NCBI RefSeq assembly: GCF_008923185.1
Contig: NZ_WBMT01000015.1
Coordinates: 186,001 to 250,000, forward strand
Direction: 5' to 3'
DNA: 64,000 nt
Source: Actinomadura rudentiformis
GTDB taxonomy: Bacteria; Actinomycetota; Actinomycetes; Streptosporangiales; Streptosporangiaceae
Shown here: in pieces, positions 9,989 through 18,255 of the stretch
How positions within the stretch are numbered: the stretch's first letter is position 1
How the letters are laid out: the number at the start of each line of letters is the position of its first letter
Notes under the pieces: model-generated
What the model was told of the DNA's origin: nothing
The model's input: only the letters and a program-made list of their open reading frames with translations
Database searches by the model: none
Program-made: the position numbers and the translations under genes

Positions 9989-12160
9989 ATGCCGAGGTGG
10001 TCCTCCTTCGACGTCGCTGCTGACCGCGCGTTGGTGCAGCGGCTCAACGAAGGTGACGAGTCGGCACTGGGCGCGCTCTACGACGCGTACGCAGAGCGTC
10101 TCTATGACTACTGCGTGACCATGACCGGCGAGCACAAGACCGCCGCCGACATCGTTCATGACACGTTCATCGACGCTTTTCGCCGCGCTCCACGATTGCG
10201 CGATCAACTGCGGCTGCGCCCCTGGTTGTACGCAGCGGCCCGGCGGCGTTGCCTTCAGCGCGGCCGCGTCCGGGGATTGACCTGGGAGAAGGACGGCGAA
10301 TTCGCGGAGACGTCGCCTCTTGAACTGCGCGAGTTGCTGGAGACCGCACTGGCGCGCCTGAGCTTTTCCGACCAGGAGACGCTGCTGCTCGCCATGCGCC
10401 ATGGCCTGCGTTCCATCGAACTCGGCGCGGCGCTGGGACTCTCCGCGCGGCGAGCGGCCGCTCGTCTGGCCCGCGCTCAAGTACGGCTCAAGACCGCGGT
10501 CGAAGCGGAGTTCCTCGTCCTCGAACGACGCTGCGCCGAGGGCAGGCAGCCGGGCCGAGCAGGCAGGGCCGCCGACGCCGAACGCGAGCCCACCAGCAAC
10601 GCCGAGGCCATCGGATCCTCCTCAGATCGAGCGAGCGATGAGGACGAGGGCAGCGCCTCGCGCGGGGTAGCCGTGGTCCTGGCAGCGGCCGCCCGCCCCC
10701 AGACCCGCCGCCCGCTCGCCAACCCGTTGCGCCGAACCACCCGTCCGCACCCCGCGATCCAGGCGGACAACGCACCCTTGCGTGACGGCGCGCCAGACCG
10801 TGGCATGCCCGAACGCGGCACGTCCGAACGTGGCTTGCCGGAACGTGGCTTGCCGGAACGTGGCGTGCCTGAACGCGGCGTGCCTGAACGCGGCGTGCTC
10901 GAACGTAGTGCGCCTGAGCAGGCCGTGCCTGAACGCGGCACGTCCGAACGTGGCATGTCCGAACGTGGCGTGCCTGAACGTGGCGCGCCTGAGCATGCCG
11001 TGCCTGAACGTGGCGTGCCTGAACGTGGCGTATCCGAACGGGGTGCGCGCGAACGGGGCGTGTCCGAGGGCGACGTTCCTGCCGCACCCGCTGCGTCTGC
11101 GGCATTGGCGGCACCTGCAGCATCTATGGCATCGGAGGTACCTGCGGCATCCACGGAGCCCGGCGTGACGGAGAGGCAGGGCGAACACAAGGACGGTGAG
11201 GCCGCACGGCAGACGCCTGCCCAGTTGGAGTGGAATGGCTCACTGGCCGACCGACTGCTCTCCTCCACAGGGGCGTCGGCCGGACTTGACGAGGCGGCCT
11301 TGGAACGGCACGCCGCAGGTTGTTCCACCTGCGATGAGCGTCGCCAGCATGCCCCGGTCGCTTTGCTCGTGATGGCACCCGCCCCCGTGCTGCCGGTGGC
11401 GTTGCGACATCGTGTCATCCATACAGGCTCCGACCCGGAACTCGCCGGCTACCGGACTGACATCGTCGCACGTGGCGGAACGCTGACGCCGGACGGGTTG
11501 CCGAGCCAGCCCGACGTGCCGTCGCCGGTGACGCGCCGCTGGTTGTTCGCCGGGGGAGGGATGGCGGGGGCACTGGCCACTGCCTTGCTCGTCGCCCTCG
11601 TCATGGGACCGGGCACGTCGATCGTCGATTGGTCGCCCTTCGACATGAGGCCACTCCCTGGGGTCTCCGAGCACCGGCCACCCTCTGGCGGCGTGGGGCA
11701 GGGGCACCAGCCAGGCCAGGGACAAGGTCCCGCCAACGGCCATGGCGGGGGATCGAGCGACTCGCCGCAGCTCGGCGGCGAACGCAGGAGCGTGCCGTCA
11801 CCCAGTCCGCAGACCCCCGAGAGCCCCAGGAGCCCCAAGCCGCCGTCGCCGCCCGTAGAGCCGAAGATACCTGGACTGCTGACGGCCGCACCGGGAAAGG
11901 TCGAGCTCTACGGGACCAAGACCGCCCGGGTCGTGCTGACCGCCCACCGCGGCCCGGTCACCTGGAGTTCGGCGACGTCGACCGGCCAGGTCACCGCGAC
12001 CCCGTCCCAGGGCAGCATCTCCAAGGGAGATTCGGCCGAGGTGATCGTCACGCTGAGCACGGGTCTGGTCAACCTGCCTGGCCAGAGTACGCTCACGTTC
12101 ACCGACACCGAAGGCCGCCGCCAGCAGGTCACCGTGGTCTGGGGTATCTCCCTCCTCTGA
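9989..12160 (+). CDS. ECF-type sigma factor fused to anti-sigma-like, transmembrane and extracellular parts
   Basis: A 723-residue protein that starts at the ATG at 9989 (GGGAG 5 nt upstream). Residues 10-190 are an ECF sigma factor (EGDESALGALYDAYAERLYDYC, then AADIVHDTFIDAF for region 2; FSDQETLLLAMRHGL...LSARRAAARLARA for region 4). A long linker follows that includes about 18 five-residue PERGV-type repeats. Near residue 445 there is HAAGCSTC, an H-x3-C-x2-C motif like the zinc site of anti-sigma factors. WLFAGGGMAGALATALLVALVM is a single transmembrane helix, then a Pro/Ser/Gly-rich spacer, and the last ~90 residues form a beta-rich Ig/BACON-like domain presumed outside the cell. Such one-protein sigma/anti-sigma architectures are known in actinomycetes; membrane-tethered autoinhibition is inferred. 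Confidence 0.75.
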   Translation: MPRWSSFDVAADRALVQRLNEGDESALGALYDAYAERLYDYCVTMTGEHKTAADIVHDTFIDAFRRAPRLRDQLRLRPWLYAAARRRCLQRGRVRGLTWEKDGEFAETSPLELRELLETALARLSFSDQETLLLAMRHGLRSIELGAALGLSARRAAARLARAQVRLKTAVEAEFLVLERRCAEGRQPGRAGRAADAEREPTSNAEAIGSSSDRASDEDEGSASRGVAVVLAAAARPQTRRPLANPLRRTTRPHPAIQADNAPLRDGAPDRGMPERGTSERGLPERGLPERGVPERGVPERGVLERSAPEQAVPERGTSERGMSERGVPERGAPEHAVPERGVPERGVSERGARERGVSEGDVPAAPAASAALAAPAASMASEVPAASTEPGVTERQGEHKDGEAARQTPAQLEWNGSLADRLLSSTGASAGLDEAALERHAAGCSTCDERRQHAPVALLVMAPAPVLPVALRHRVIHTGSDPELAGYRTDIVARGGTLTPDGLPSQPDVPSPVTRRWLFAGGGMAGALATALLVALVMGPGTSIVDWSPFDMRPLPGVSEHRPPSGGVGQGHQPGQGQGPANGHGGGSSDSPQLGGERRSVPSPSPQTPESPRSPKPPSPPVEPKIPGLLTAAPGKVELYGTKTARVVLTAHRGPVTWSSATSTGQVTATPSQGSISKGDSAEVIVTLSTGLVNLPGQSTLTFTDTEGRRQQVTVVWGISLL
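10790..11070 (+). repeat. 15-bp tandem repeats within the sigma-fusion gene
   Basis: The 15-bp unit, close to CCTGAACGTGGCGTG, occurs about 18 times with point changes, encoding Pro/Ser-Glu-Arg-Gly-Val/Thr/Met. Both strands and other frames therefore show pentapeptide-like patterns that are not separate genes. Confidence 0.75.
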
Positions 12161-12259
12161 CGGCACCCTTGCCCGCAGGCAGGCCAATCGGCGATCACTG
12201 GTGCTGAGTCGTTCACTAGGACCGACCTGCAGGCGACGGCGTCGGGTCGCTCCCCGAAG

Positions 12260-12519
12260 GCCTGAGCCTTCGACGGCGGCGGCCTCAGCCTCGGTAGCGG
12301 AAGCCTCAGCCGTCAGTAGCGGGCCTCAGCTTTTGGGCAGCGGGGCCTCAGCCTTCAGTGGCGGGGGCCTCAGCTTTCGGGCAGCGGGCCTCAACTTTCA
12401 GTGGCGGGGCCTAAGCCTTCGGCGGCCGAGACCTCAGCCTCCCGACGGCGGGTCTCAGCTTCCGGCGGCCGAGGGCCTCAGCCTTCGGCGGCGGGGGCCT
12501 CAGCCTTCGGCGGCCGAGG
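12260..12519. repeat. 12 imperfect copies of a 21-23 bp repeat at the 3' end of the MerR-like gene
   Basis: The unit is close to CCTCAGCCTTCGGCGGCGGG and repeats head-to-tail twelve times. The most proximal units overlap the stop codon and last codons of the MerR-like gene (its TGA is the complement of the TCA in the unit). Copies become more diverged away from the gene. There are no spacers, so this is not a CRISPR array. It fills the space between two convergent genes. Confidence 0.7.
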
Positions 12520-13279
12520 AGGACGTTTCGGCGTGCAGGTGGTCACGGATGAGTTCGAGCTGGGTGCCGAGGGCCGCCTGGACGCGGGTCTCCATGGCGC
12601 GGGCTATGAACGGGTCGACGACCATCTTGACCAGCGGACGCATACGGCGGACCACCGCGGCGATCTCGGAGATCTCCTCGGTGCTCGGGTTCGCCTCGTT
12701 GTGCAGGGGCGTGAAGACGTGCTCGTACACCAGGTTCACGAAGCGGCCGGCGATGACGTCGCAGTCGTCACGGATCTGGCCGGCGATGTCCAGGACCGAG
12801 TCAATGGGGATTCCGGCCGCGACGAGCTCGGCTCCGACATGGAGCAGCCGCGGGCTCGGCACCCTGTAGTGGTCGCCCTCCGGCTCGATCAGGCCGAGTT
12901 CGACGGTGCGCTGGAGCATGCGGGCGACCGCCTCGTCGTCCAGCCCGGGGGCGAACGTCGCGATCAGCTCCTCGACCCGGGCGGTGCCGGGGATCTCGTC
13001 CGACCACGGGTCGGTCAGGACCTTCTCCAGCCCGAGGACCTCGCTCACGTCCTTGCCGGTCTCCCAGGCGGAGATGAGATCCTTGATGATCGCGAACGTG
13101 TAGCCCCGGGCGAGCAGCTTGCCGATGAGCCGCAGGCGGGCCAGATGCGAATCGTCGTAGATGCCGACGCGACCCTCCAGCCGCGGCGGCGGCAACAGCC
13201 CGCGGTCCTGGTACGCACGAATGTTGCGCACCGTGCTGCCCGCCGTCTGCGCCAGTTCGTCGATTCGGTACTCGGCCAT
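12500..13279 (-). CDS. MerR-family transcriptional regulator
   Basis: About 259 residues. The N-terminus AEYRIDELAQTAGSTVRNIRAYQDRGLLPPPRLEGRVGIYDDSHLARLRLIGKLLARGYTFAIIKDLI is a complete MerR HTH with its Arg-Ala-Tyr and wing. The C-terminal 180 residues are an all-helical effector domain with no Cys metal site, so a metal sensor is unlikely. The ATG at 13279 follows a G-rich stretch; longer in-frame extensions to 13441 cross the divergent cyclase start and are rejected. It diverges from the adenylate cyclase gene with 91 bp between the two starts, where TGACATCAGTCAATGACA suggests overlapping sites. The last codons lie in a tandem repeat. Confidence 0.8.
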   Translation of the reverse strand: MAEYRIDELAQTAGSTVRNIRAYQDRGLLPPPRLEGRVGIYDDSHLARLRLIGKLLARGYTFAIIKDLISAWETGKDVSEVLGLEKVLTDPWSDEIPGTARVEELIATFAPGLDDEAVARMLQRTVELGLIEPEGDHYRVPSPRLLHVGAELVAAGIPIDSVLDIAGQIRDDCDVIAGRFVNLVYEHVFTPLHNEANPSTEEISEIAAVVRRMRPLVKMVVDPFIARAMETRVQAALGTQLELIRDHLHAETSSSAAEG

Positions 13280-13370
13280 GCCCCGCCCGCCGGACTCGTC
13301 CACCTTGACCTGCAAGATCCTACGCGCCACGATTGTGACATCAGTCAATGACACATAAGAAGGCGGTTCG

Positions 13371-14408
13371 ATGGCGGATCCAGAGCTCCCCGCCGACCTA
13401 GAGACGATCCTGCTCGGCGGGCCGCTCCGGTACACCCGCAAGGAGGTCGAGGAGCTTTCCGGGATCAGCGAGGACTACGCCCGCCGCATCTGGCGTGCCC
13501 TGGGCTTCCCCACTCCCCCGGACGACGAGATCGCCTTCACGGACGGTGACGTCGAGGCGCTGCGCGAGATCAAGGACCTGCTGGGCAACGACCTGGTGGA
13601 CGAGGACCTGGTGCTGCAACTGGCCCGGGCGGTCGGCCAGACGATGGGGCGCCTGGCGAGCTGGCTCGGTGACGTCTGGCTGCAACGGCTGAGCGAGCAG
13701 TTGGTCACCCCGGAGGCCGTCGTCGACGCCCTCGCCGCCACGGAGGATCTGCGCGCCCCGTTCGAGCGCCTCATGCTGCACGGCTGGCGCCGCCAGCTCA
13801 CCGCGGCGGGCCTGCGCGCAGCCGCGAACACCGCGACCGCGAGCGCCGATCCCGTTGCCGGAGTCGCCCACCTGGCTGTGGGCTTCGCCGACGTCGTCTC
13901 GTTCACGCGCATGAGCCGCAGCATGGACGGCGACTCTCTCGCCGCGTTCGTGGAACGTTTCGAGTCCGTCGCCACCGAGATCGTCGCCGAACTCGGCGGC
14001 CGCATGGTCAAGACTCTGGGTGACGAGGTCCTCTTCACCGCCACCGACCCTCTCGCCGCGGCCGAGATCGGCCTTCGGATCGCCGAACGCTGCGAGGAGG
14101 ACCCCGACTTCCCGCGCGTACGGGTGGGCCTGGCGTACGGCGAGGTCCTGATGCGTCTCGGTGACGTCTTCGGTACGCCCGTCAACCTGGCCGCCCGTCT
14201 CACCGCCACGGCGTACCCAGGCTCGGTCCTCATCGACGGCGCCCTCGCGGCCGAACTCACCAGCTCCGACGCGTACGAGATCACTTCCCTACGCCCGCGC
14301 CCCCTCCAAGGCCTAGGCCGCGTCCGCCCACGCCTCCTGGTCAGAAAGCCGCCCCCCAGCGAACACCGCCGCAGCCACCCAAGCACACGCCGCGCCAACT
14401 CCACCTGA
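13371..14408 (+). CDS. class III adenylate cyclase with N-terminal regulatory domain
   Basis: Makes cAMP from ATP. At 345 residues it has the layout of the mycobacterial Rv1264-type enzymes: a ~150-residue helical N-terminal regulatory domain (YTRKEVEELSGISEDYARRIWRALGF, HTH-like) followed by the catalytic domain from about residue 165. Metal-binding and catalytic signatures are VGFADVVSFTRMSRSMDG (first metal Asp), GGRMVKTLGDEVLFTATDP (purine/second metal region), and FGTPVNLAARLTATAYPGSVL with the transition-state Asn/Arg. In this class the N-terminal domain can make activity respond to pH or lipids; that is family knowledge, not shown here. It diverges from the MerR-like gene. Its last ~35 bases belong to a 40-bp tandem repeat. 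Confidence 0.88.
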   Translation: MADPELPADLETILLGGPLRYTRKEVEELSGISEDYARRIWRALGFPTPPDDEIAFTDGDVEALREIKDLLGNDLVDEDLVLQLARAVGQTMGRLASWLGDVWLQRLSEQLVTPEAVVDALAATEDLRAPFERLMLHGWRRQLTAAGLRAAANTATASADPVAGVAHLAVGFADVVSFTRMSRSMDGDSLAAFVERFESVATEIVAELGGRMVKTLGDEVLFTATDPLAAAEIGLRIAERCEEDPDFPRVRVGLAYGEVLMRLGDVFGTPVNLAARLTATAYPGSVLIDGALAAELTSSDAYEITSLRPRPLQGLGRVRPRLLVRKPPPSEHRRSHPSTRRANST

Positions 14409-14490
14409 GCCGTGCCACCCAGGTACACGCCGCACCAACTCCGGCTGAGCCTTGCCACACACGCACACATCGCGCCAACCGCACCTGAGC
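14371..14490. repeat. three 40-bp tandem repeats spanning the cyclase stop codon
   Basis: Three units end in CCTGAGC or GCTGAGC at 14410, 14450 and 14490, giving an exact 40-bp period, with conserved inner text such as CACGCCGCGCCAACTCCACC. The first unit contains the cyclase stop codon, the other two lie beyond it, so the gene's end appears to have been duplicated into the intergenic space. Confidence 0.7.
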
Positions 14491-14622
14491 GCCGCCCATA
14501 CAACTCTCAAACCCGTAACCCAATGGCTCGCCGCCGGTGTGGAGGGCTGGTTGTACGCGGCGGGGCCGCCTGGTCTCTGGTGAAGAGAGCAGACGGCCCC
14601 TGGTGAACGGTGGCGCTGAGGG

Positions 14623-16050
14623 TCAGCCGACGCGGGTTGTGCCGCCGGTGCCGTTAGGGGCGGGCACGGGCGGGGTGAACGGCGTGAGGAACGACTGGAC
14701 GCCCGCCTGGCGCTGGGAGCCGGGGAGGCCGTAGGTGTCCACGTACTTGTCGTTCGGGGAGCCGGTGGCCCAGAAGTTCGCCGCGCCGTGGAAGAGTGCG
14801 GCGTAGTAGCCGTCGCCGTAGGCGCGGACCTTCTTGCTGAAGCGCCCCTTGCGGTCGGTCTTGGCCCAGGCCAGGTGGTACCAGGTCTTCTTGCCCTTGT
14901 AGCGGAAGATGATCCGGACGTTCTGGCCGCCGTACGCGACGAACTTCCGGCTCGTCGGGGAGTAGCGGACGAGCGAGCCCTTGGCCGTCACGTACTTGAG
15001 CTTGCGGACCTTGCGGGGCGACACGGAGATCTTCGACATCTTGGTGGTCCAGCGCCAGGTCTTGATCGACTTGCTGGTGGCGGGCATCGCGTCCGTGGTT
15101 CCGGCGAAACGGAACCGCCAGTAGCTCGACCGGTTGACGGTGAACTGTGTGCTGACCCGGCCATAGGAGCCGGCGCGCAGCGTCTTGTGCGTCCACCAGT
15201 TGCGGCCGTTCCAGGAACGTTCGAGCAGGATCTGCTTGCCGTAGAACTCGCGGTAGACGGGGCTGGTGGCGGCGGCGCCGGAGGCCTTCACAAGCCCGTA
15301 CGGGTCCATCGTGACCTTGACGTCGCGGAAGGAGGAACGTGGCCGGACGATGACGCCGTTCCTGAGGGCGGTGTAGGCCGTTTCGAACCACGGCTCGGCG
15401 ATGGAGGCATTGGCGTTGACGGCGCTGCCGCAGGGAAGTTTGACCTGCTTCGCGTATTGGCCGTCCTTGCCGGTCGTGACACTGCCTGGCACCGGGAAGT
15501 CGTCGTTGCACTCGGCGTTGATGAAGCTGATGTTGACCTGCGCGCCGGCCAGAGGCTTCCAGGTGCCCGACGCCTCGGCCGACTCGTACTCGACCAGCCC
15601 GCTCAGCGTGAACGGAACGCCCGCGTCCTTCTGGGCACTGCCTGGGGCGGCGATGGTCATCCGGGTCTTGGACCGCACGGCCTTGATCGGCAGCGGGCCC
15701 GCCGTCCCGGTCTCCAGCTCGTCGGTCGCACCGGTCGTCGCCGTGATCTGGTCGTCGAAGCCGGGCGAGCTGTACGTGGCGGTGAACTTGCCCTCGGCGT
15801 CGGTCGTCGGGTCCTCGATGTTCGGCTGCCCGGTCGAGGAGAGATCGACCTTCACGCCCGCCACCGGCTTGTTCTCCGCACCCGCGGTCACCATGCCGGT
15901 GATCGTCGCATCACGGTGGTCGGCGTCGACGGTGGTCCGGTCGGCGGCCAGCGTGATGGTCACCTTCTCGGCGGCCAAGGCAGGGGGAGCGGCGATCGCG
16001 GCGGCCGCGAGGGTGAACGCGCCGGCGATGGCCAGGGTGGTACGTCTCAA
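14623..16050 (-). CDS. secreted Ig-like/carboxypeptidase-regulatory-like domain protein
   Basis: A 475-residue exported protein. The N-terminus has a Sec signal peptide: basic MRRTT, hydrophobic LAIAGAFTLAAAAIAAP, and an ALA-A cleavage site near residue 27. Two beta-rich repeats follow (about 30-125 and 130-235), with phrases such as AGAENKPVAGVKVDLSS and TDAEGKFTATYSSP that are typical of bacterial Ig-like or transthyretin-like surface domains. The C-terminal half is rich in aromatic and Lys/Arg residues (WNGRNWWTHKTLRAGSYGRV; YVTAKGSLVRYSP). It starts at a TTG with GAGG 7 nt upstream. No catalytic motif was seen; a role in adhesion or wall association is only a guess. Confidence 0.7.
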   Translation of the reverse strand: MRRTTLAIAGAFTLAAAAIAAPPALAAEKVTITLAADRTTVDADHRDATITGMVTAGAENKPVAGVKVDLSSTGQPNIEDPTTDAEGKFTATYSSPGFDDQITATTGATDELETGTAGPLPIKAVRSKTRMTIAAPGSAQKDAGVPFTLSGLVEYESAEASGTWKPLAGAQVNISFINAECNDDFPVPGSVTTGKDGQYAKQVKLPCGSAVNANASIAEPWFETAYTALRNGVIVRPRSSFRDVKVTMDPYGLVKASGAAATSPVYREFYGKQILLERSWNGRNWWTHKTLRAGSYGRVSTQFTVNRSSYWRFRFAGTTDAMPATSKSIKTWRWTTKMSKISVSPRKVRKLKYVTAKGSLVRYSPTSRKFVAYGGQNVRIIFRYKGKKTWYHLAWAKTDRKGRFSKKVRAYGDGYYAALFHGAANFWATGSPNDKYVDTYGLPGSQRQAGVQSFLTPFTPPVPAPNGTGGTTRVG

Positions 16051-16170
16051 GGGTCACCTCAGGAAGATGTCGCAACGCGAAGCGATCATTCGCGTGGGGG
16101 ACGCGCGGGCCGCCGGTCAGGTTGACCGCTATAAGACGCGACATCCAGTTTGAGACTCTTCTGTGATCTT

Positions 16171-16770
16171 TCAGGTGCCGTGGAGGAGGGCGACGGCCTG
16201 GTCACGTGCCTCCTGGAGCCAGGCGGCCCGTTCCGCGCCGGTGGAGTCGGTGACGGTGCGGAACACCATGCGCCGCACATCCGTGACCCCCACGTACGGC
16301 AGCACGCAGGCCGCCCAGACCCGCTGCAGCGGATCACCGAACTCCTCACGTTCACGATCGGCGGGCGTGTCTGAGGTGTTGAGCACCAGAGCGCGGGCGG
16401 CCCGCAGCAGCCCGGCAGGCTCGCCGTCGGCGGTGCCGAGCTTGTACGCGACGCCCGGGACGAGCACGCGCTGCACCCAGCCGGTGAGGATCGCGGGCGG
16501 CATGCCCCACCAGTTGGGGTGGACGAAGACGAGCGCGTCCAGATCGGCGATCTCTGCGCGGTGGCGGGTCACGTGGTCGTCGGCGGAGGGCGTCGCCGCG
16601 TCGACCGTGCCGGTCTCGGCCGCGGTGAGCGCCGGGTCGAAGCCCTCGGCGTACAGGTCGTGCGAGATGACCTCGGCTCCACGCGTGCTGAGCTCGTCGA
16701 TCACGGCGTCGGACAGGGCGTGGTTGAAGCTGCCCGGCCTCGGGTGGGCCAGATAGACGGCGATACGCAT
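16171..16770 (-). CDS. NAD(P)H-dependent quinone oxidoreductase (flavodoxin-like fold)
   Basis: Two-electron quinone reductase of the KefF/DT-diaphorase family, 199 residues, full length. The start MRIAVYLAHPRPGSFNHAL is the first strand and FMN-phosphate loop; ALVFVHPNWWGMPPAILTGWVQRVL is the conserved FVHPxWWxxxPA block that contacts flavin and positions the nicotinamide; YKLGTADGEPAGLL and LVLNTSDTP match the following family blocks. It would be cytosolic and use FMN or FAD. It lies downstream of the TDT transporter on the same strand with a 40-bp gap to it on the far side, so co-transcription from the LysR-controlled region is possible but unproven. Confidence 0.85.
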   Translation of the reverse strand: MRIAVYLAHPRPGSFNHALSDAVIDELSTRGAEVISHDLYAEGFDPALTAAETGTVDAATPSADDHVTRHRAEIADLDALVFVHPNWWGMPPAILTGWVQRVLVPGVAYKLGTADGEPAGLLRAARALVLNTSDTPADREREEFGDPLQRVWAACVLPYVGVTDVRRMVFRTVTDSTGAERAAWLQEARDQAVALLHGT

Positions 16771-16812
16771 CTGCGAGCTCCGGAGTGAGATCGGGTGCCG
16801 AGCTTGATCACG

Positions 16813-18162
16813 CTAGCTGGTCTGGCCGGGCGGCGGGAGTAGCCGGCCAGCCAGCACGCCGCGGAGGGTCCGCGTCGCGGTGACCGCCCAGGCGGCCAGC
16901 AGAAGGAGATAGAGCCCGACTGCGATCGCCGCCATCGCGCCGAGGTCCAGTCGCCGGGCCAGCGCGGAGGCGCCAGTGACGCAGGTGCCGAGCGGGAAGG
17001 TGTACGCCCACCAGGTCATCGCGAACGGCATCCCGTCGCGCAGCGCCCGTACGGAGGCGGCCGCCGCGATGGCCAACCAGAGGAGTGCGAATCCGATCAC
17101 CGGAGTCCCGTAGAGGACGGCGAACGCGGCCATGGCGTCCGCGTACTGCGGCGCGGCCGCCGGGGCGGCGTCGGCGAGCTGGTTGACGGCGGTGACGGAC
17201 TGCCCAAGGGGCCCGAGCACCAGGAACAGCGTCGGCACAAGAGTGATCGTGAACGAGCGGTCACGCACCAGGCGGGACCAGATCCCCGGCAGGATGACCA
17301 CCACCGCCAGAATGCTCGCGCCGAACATCGCGTAGCAGGCGTACACCATCAGCGCCCGCGGCTCGCCCTCCGGCAGGTGCGGGACCAGCGCCGGGCCGAG
17401 CGCCGCGGCCACCATCGGCGCCACCACCGGCAGCAGCCACGTGGGATCGGCGCTGCCGACCCTGTGCCGCGTGATCATCAGGTACGGAATGCCGAACGCG
17501 ACGGCCAAGGAGTAGAGCGTCCCGGCCGTCCACAGCACCCCGTCGATCCACACGGCGGCCGTGGTCCCGATGACGTCAGGTCCGAGCACGAGCGTGCCGT
17601 ACCCGACCGCGAGCAGCGCCATCGGCGGGCAGCCATAGAAGACCGCGGTGGCCGGATCATCGAAGAGCCGAACCCGGGCCTCGTCACGGTGCCACACGAG
17701 ATGAACGCCACGGGCAGCGGCGACCGCCACGAGGAGGACGAACGACATCATCCAGCCGACGACCGCGAACACATGGAGTCCAGGCACACGAACGGGCAGC
17801 GCGTCAGCCGCGTTAGCGATGATCGCCGTCCCCATCACGCACGCGTACCAATTCGGCCCAAGCTGCCGGAACCTCCCCACCGAAAGGCGCCCCAACCCAC
17901 CCCGCAGACCCGCCCGCGGTCCCCTTCCCGCCACCCCCACAGCTCCCACACCCGTAACTGCCACTCCCGTGTGCGCCGTACCTGCGGCTGCCACCCCCGC
18001 GGGCGAGAGGGCCGGGGTTGCGTCGACTGCGGGCGTGGACGCTGGATTCGGCGGGGCTGGAACGACGGGCAGTGGAGTGGCGGAGGCCCGAGCGGCGGAG
18101 GGAGGAGGTGTGGAGGCCTCGGGGGTGGTGGTTGTGGGGGTGGAGGGAACGGCCGTGGTCAT
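16813..18162 (-). CDS. TDT-family transporter (TehA/Mae1-like)
   Basis: Integral membrane transporter of about 449 residues. The first ~90 residues are Pro/Thr/Ala-rich and probably cytosolic; from GPNWYACVMGTAIIANAA onward there are about ten hydrophobic helices, as in the tellurite-resistance/dicarboxylate (TDT) family, whose members export sulfite, dicarboxylates or other anions by a channel-like path. FxxPxG-type signatures are visible in WWAYTFPLGTCVTGASAL near the C-terminus. I choose the ATG at 18162; the ATG at 18192 is also possible since neither has a strong ribosome-binding site. It is transcribed divergently from a LysR regulator with a clear palindrome between them, so substrate-responsive control is likely. 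Confidence 0.82.
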   Translation of the reverse strand: MTTAVPSTPTTTTPEASTPPPSAARASATPLPVVPAPPNPASTPAVDATPALSPAGVAAAGTAHTGVAVTGVGAVGVAGRGPRAGLRGGLGRLSVGRFRQLGPNWYACVMGTAIIANAADALPVRVPGLHVFAVVGWMMSFVLLVAVAAARGVHLVWHRDEARVRLFDDPATAVFYGCPPMALLAVGYGTLVLGPDVIGTTAAVWIDGVLWTAGTLYSLAVAFGIPYLMITRHRVGSADPTWLLPVVAPMVAAALGPALVPHLPEGEPRALMVYACYAMFGASILAVVVILPGIWSRLVRDRSFTITLVPTLFLVLGPLGQSVTAVNQLADAAPAAAPQYADAMAAFAVLYGTPVIGFALLWLAIAAAASVRALRDGMPFAMTWWAYTFPLGTCVTGASALARRLDLGAMAAIAVGLYLLLLAAWAVTATRTLRGVLAGRLLPPPGQTS

Positions 18163-18217
18163 ATCTCGACGGTCGCTCCGCGCCGGAGCCATCAGTAGAG
18201 GTCATCGGCCTATGGGT

Positions 18218-18236
18218 ACATAAGCTCAACTTATGT
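18218..18236. promoter_or_regulatory. LysR-type operator between TDT transporter and regulator
   Basis: ACATAAG-CTCAA-CTTATGT is a perfect 7+5+7 inverted repeat. Its core ATAAG-N5-CTTAT has the 15-bp spacing of LysR boxes. It sits 20 bp upstream of the regulator's start and 55 bp from the transporter's start. Confidence 0.7.
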
Positions 18237-18255
18237 CTCCGACTACACTGGGGCC

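Noticed and set aside
10477..11418. Minus-strand frames with pentapeptide-like repeats opposite the sigma-fusion gene
   Set aside because: The 15-bp repeat gives repetitive peptides in every frame; the plus-strand domain structure is the real one.
12260..12519. Possible CRISPR array
   Set aside because: Units are imperfect and directly adjacent, with no spacers and no cas genes nearby.
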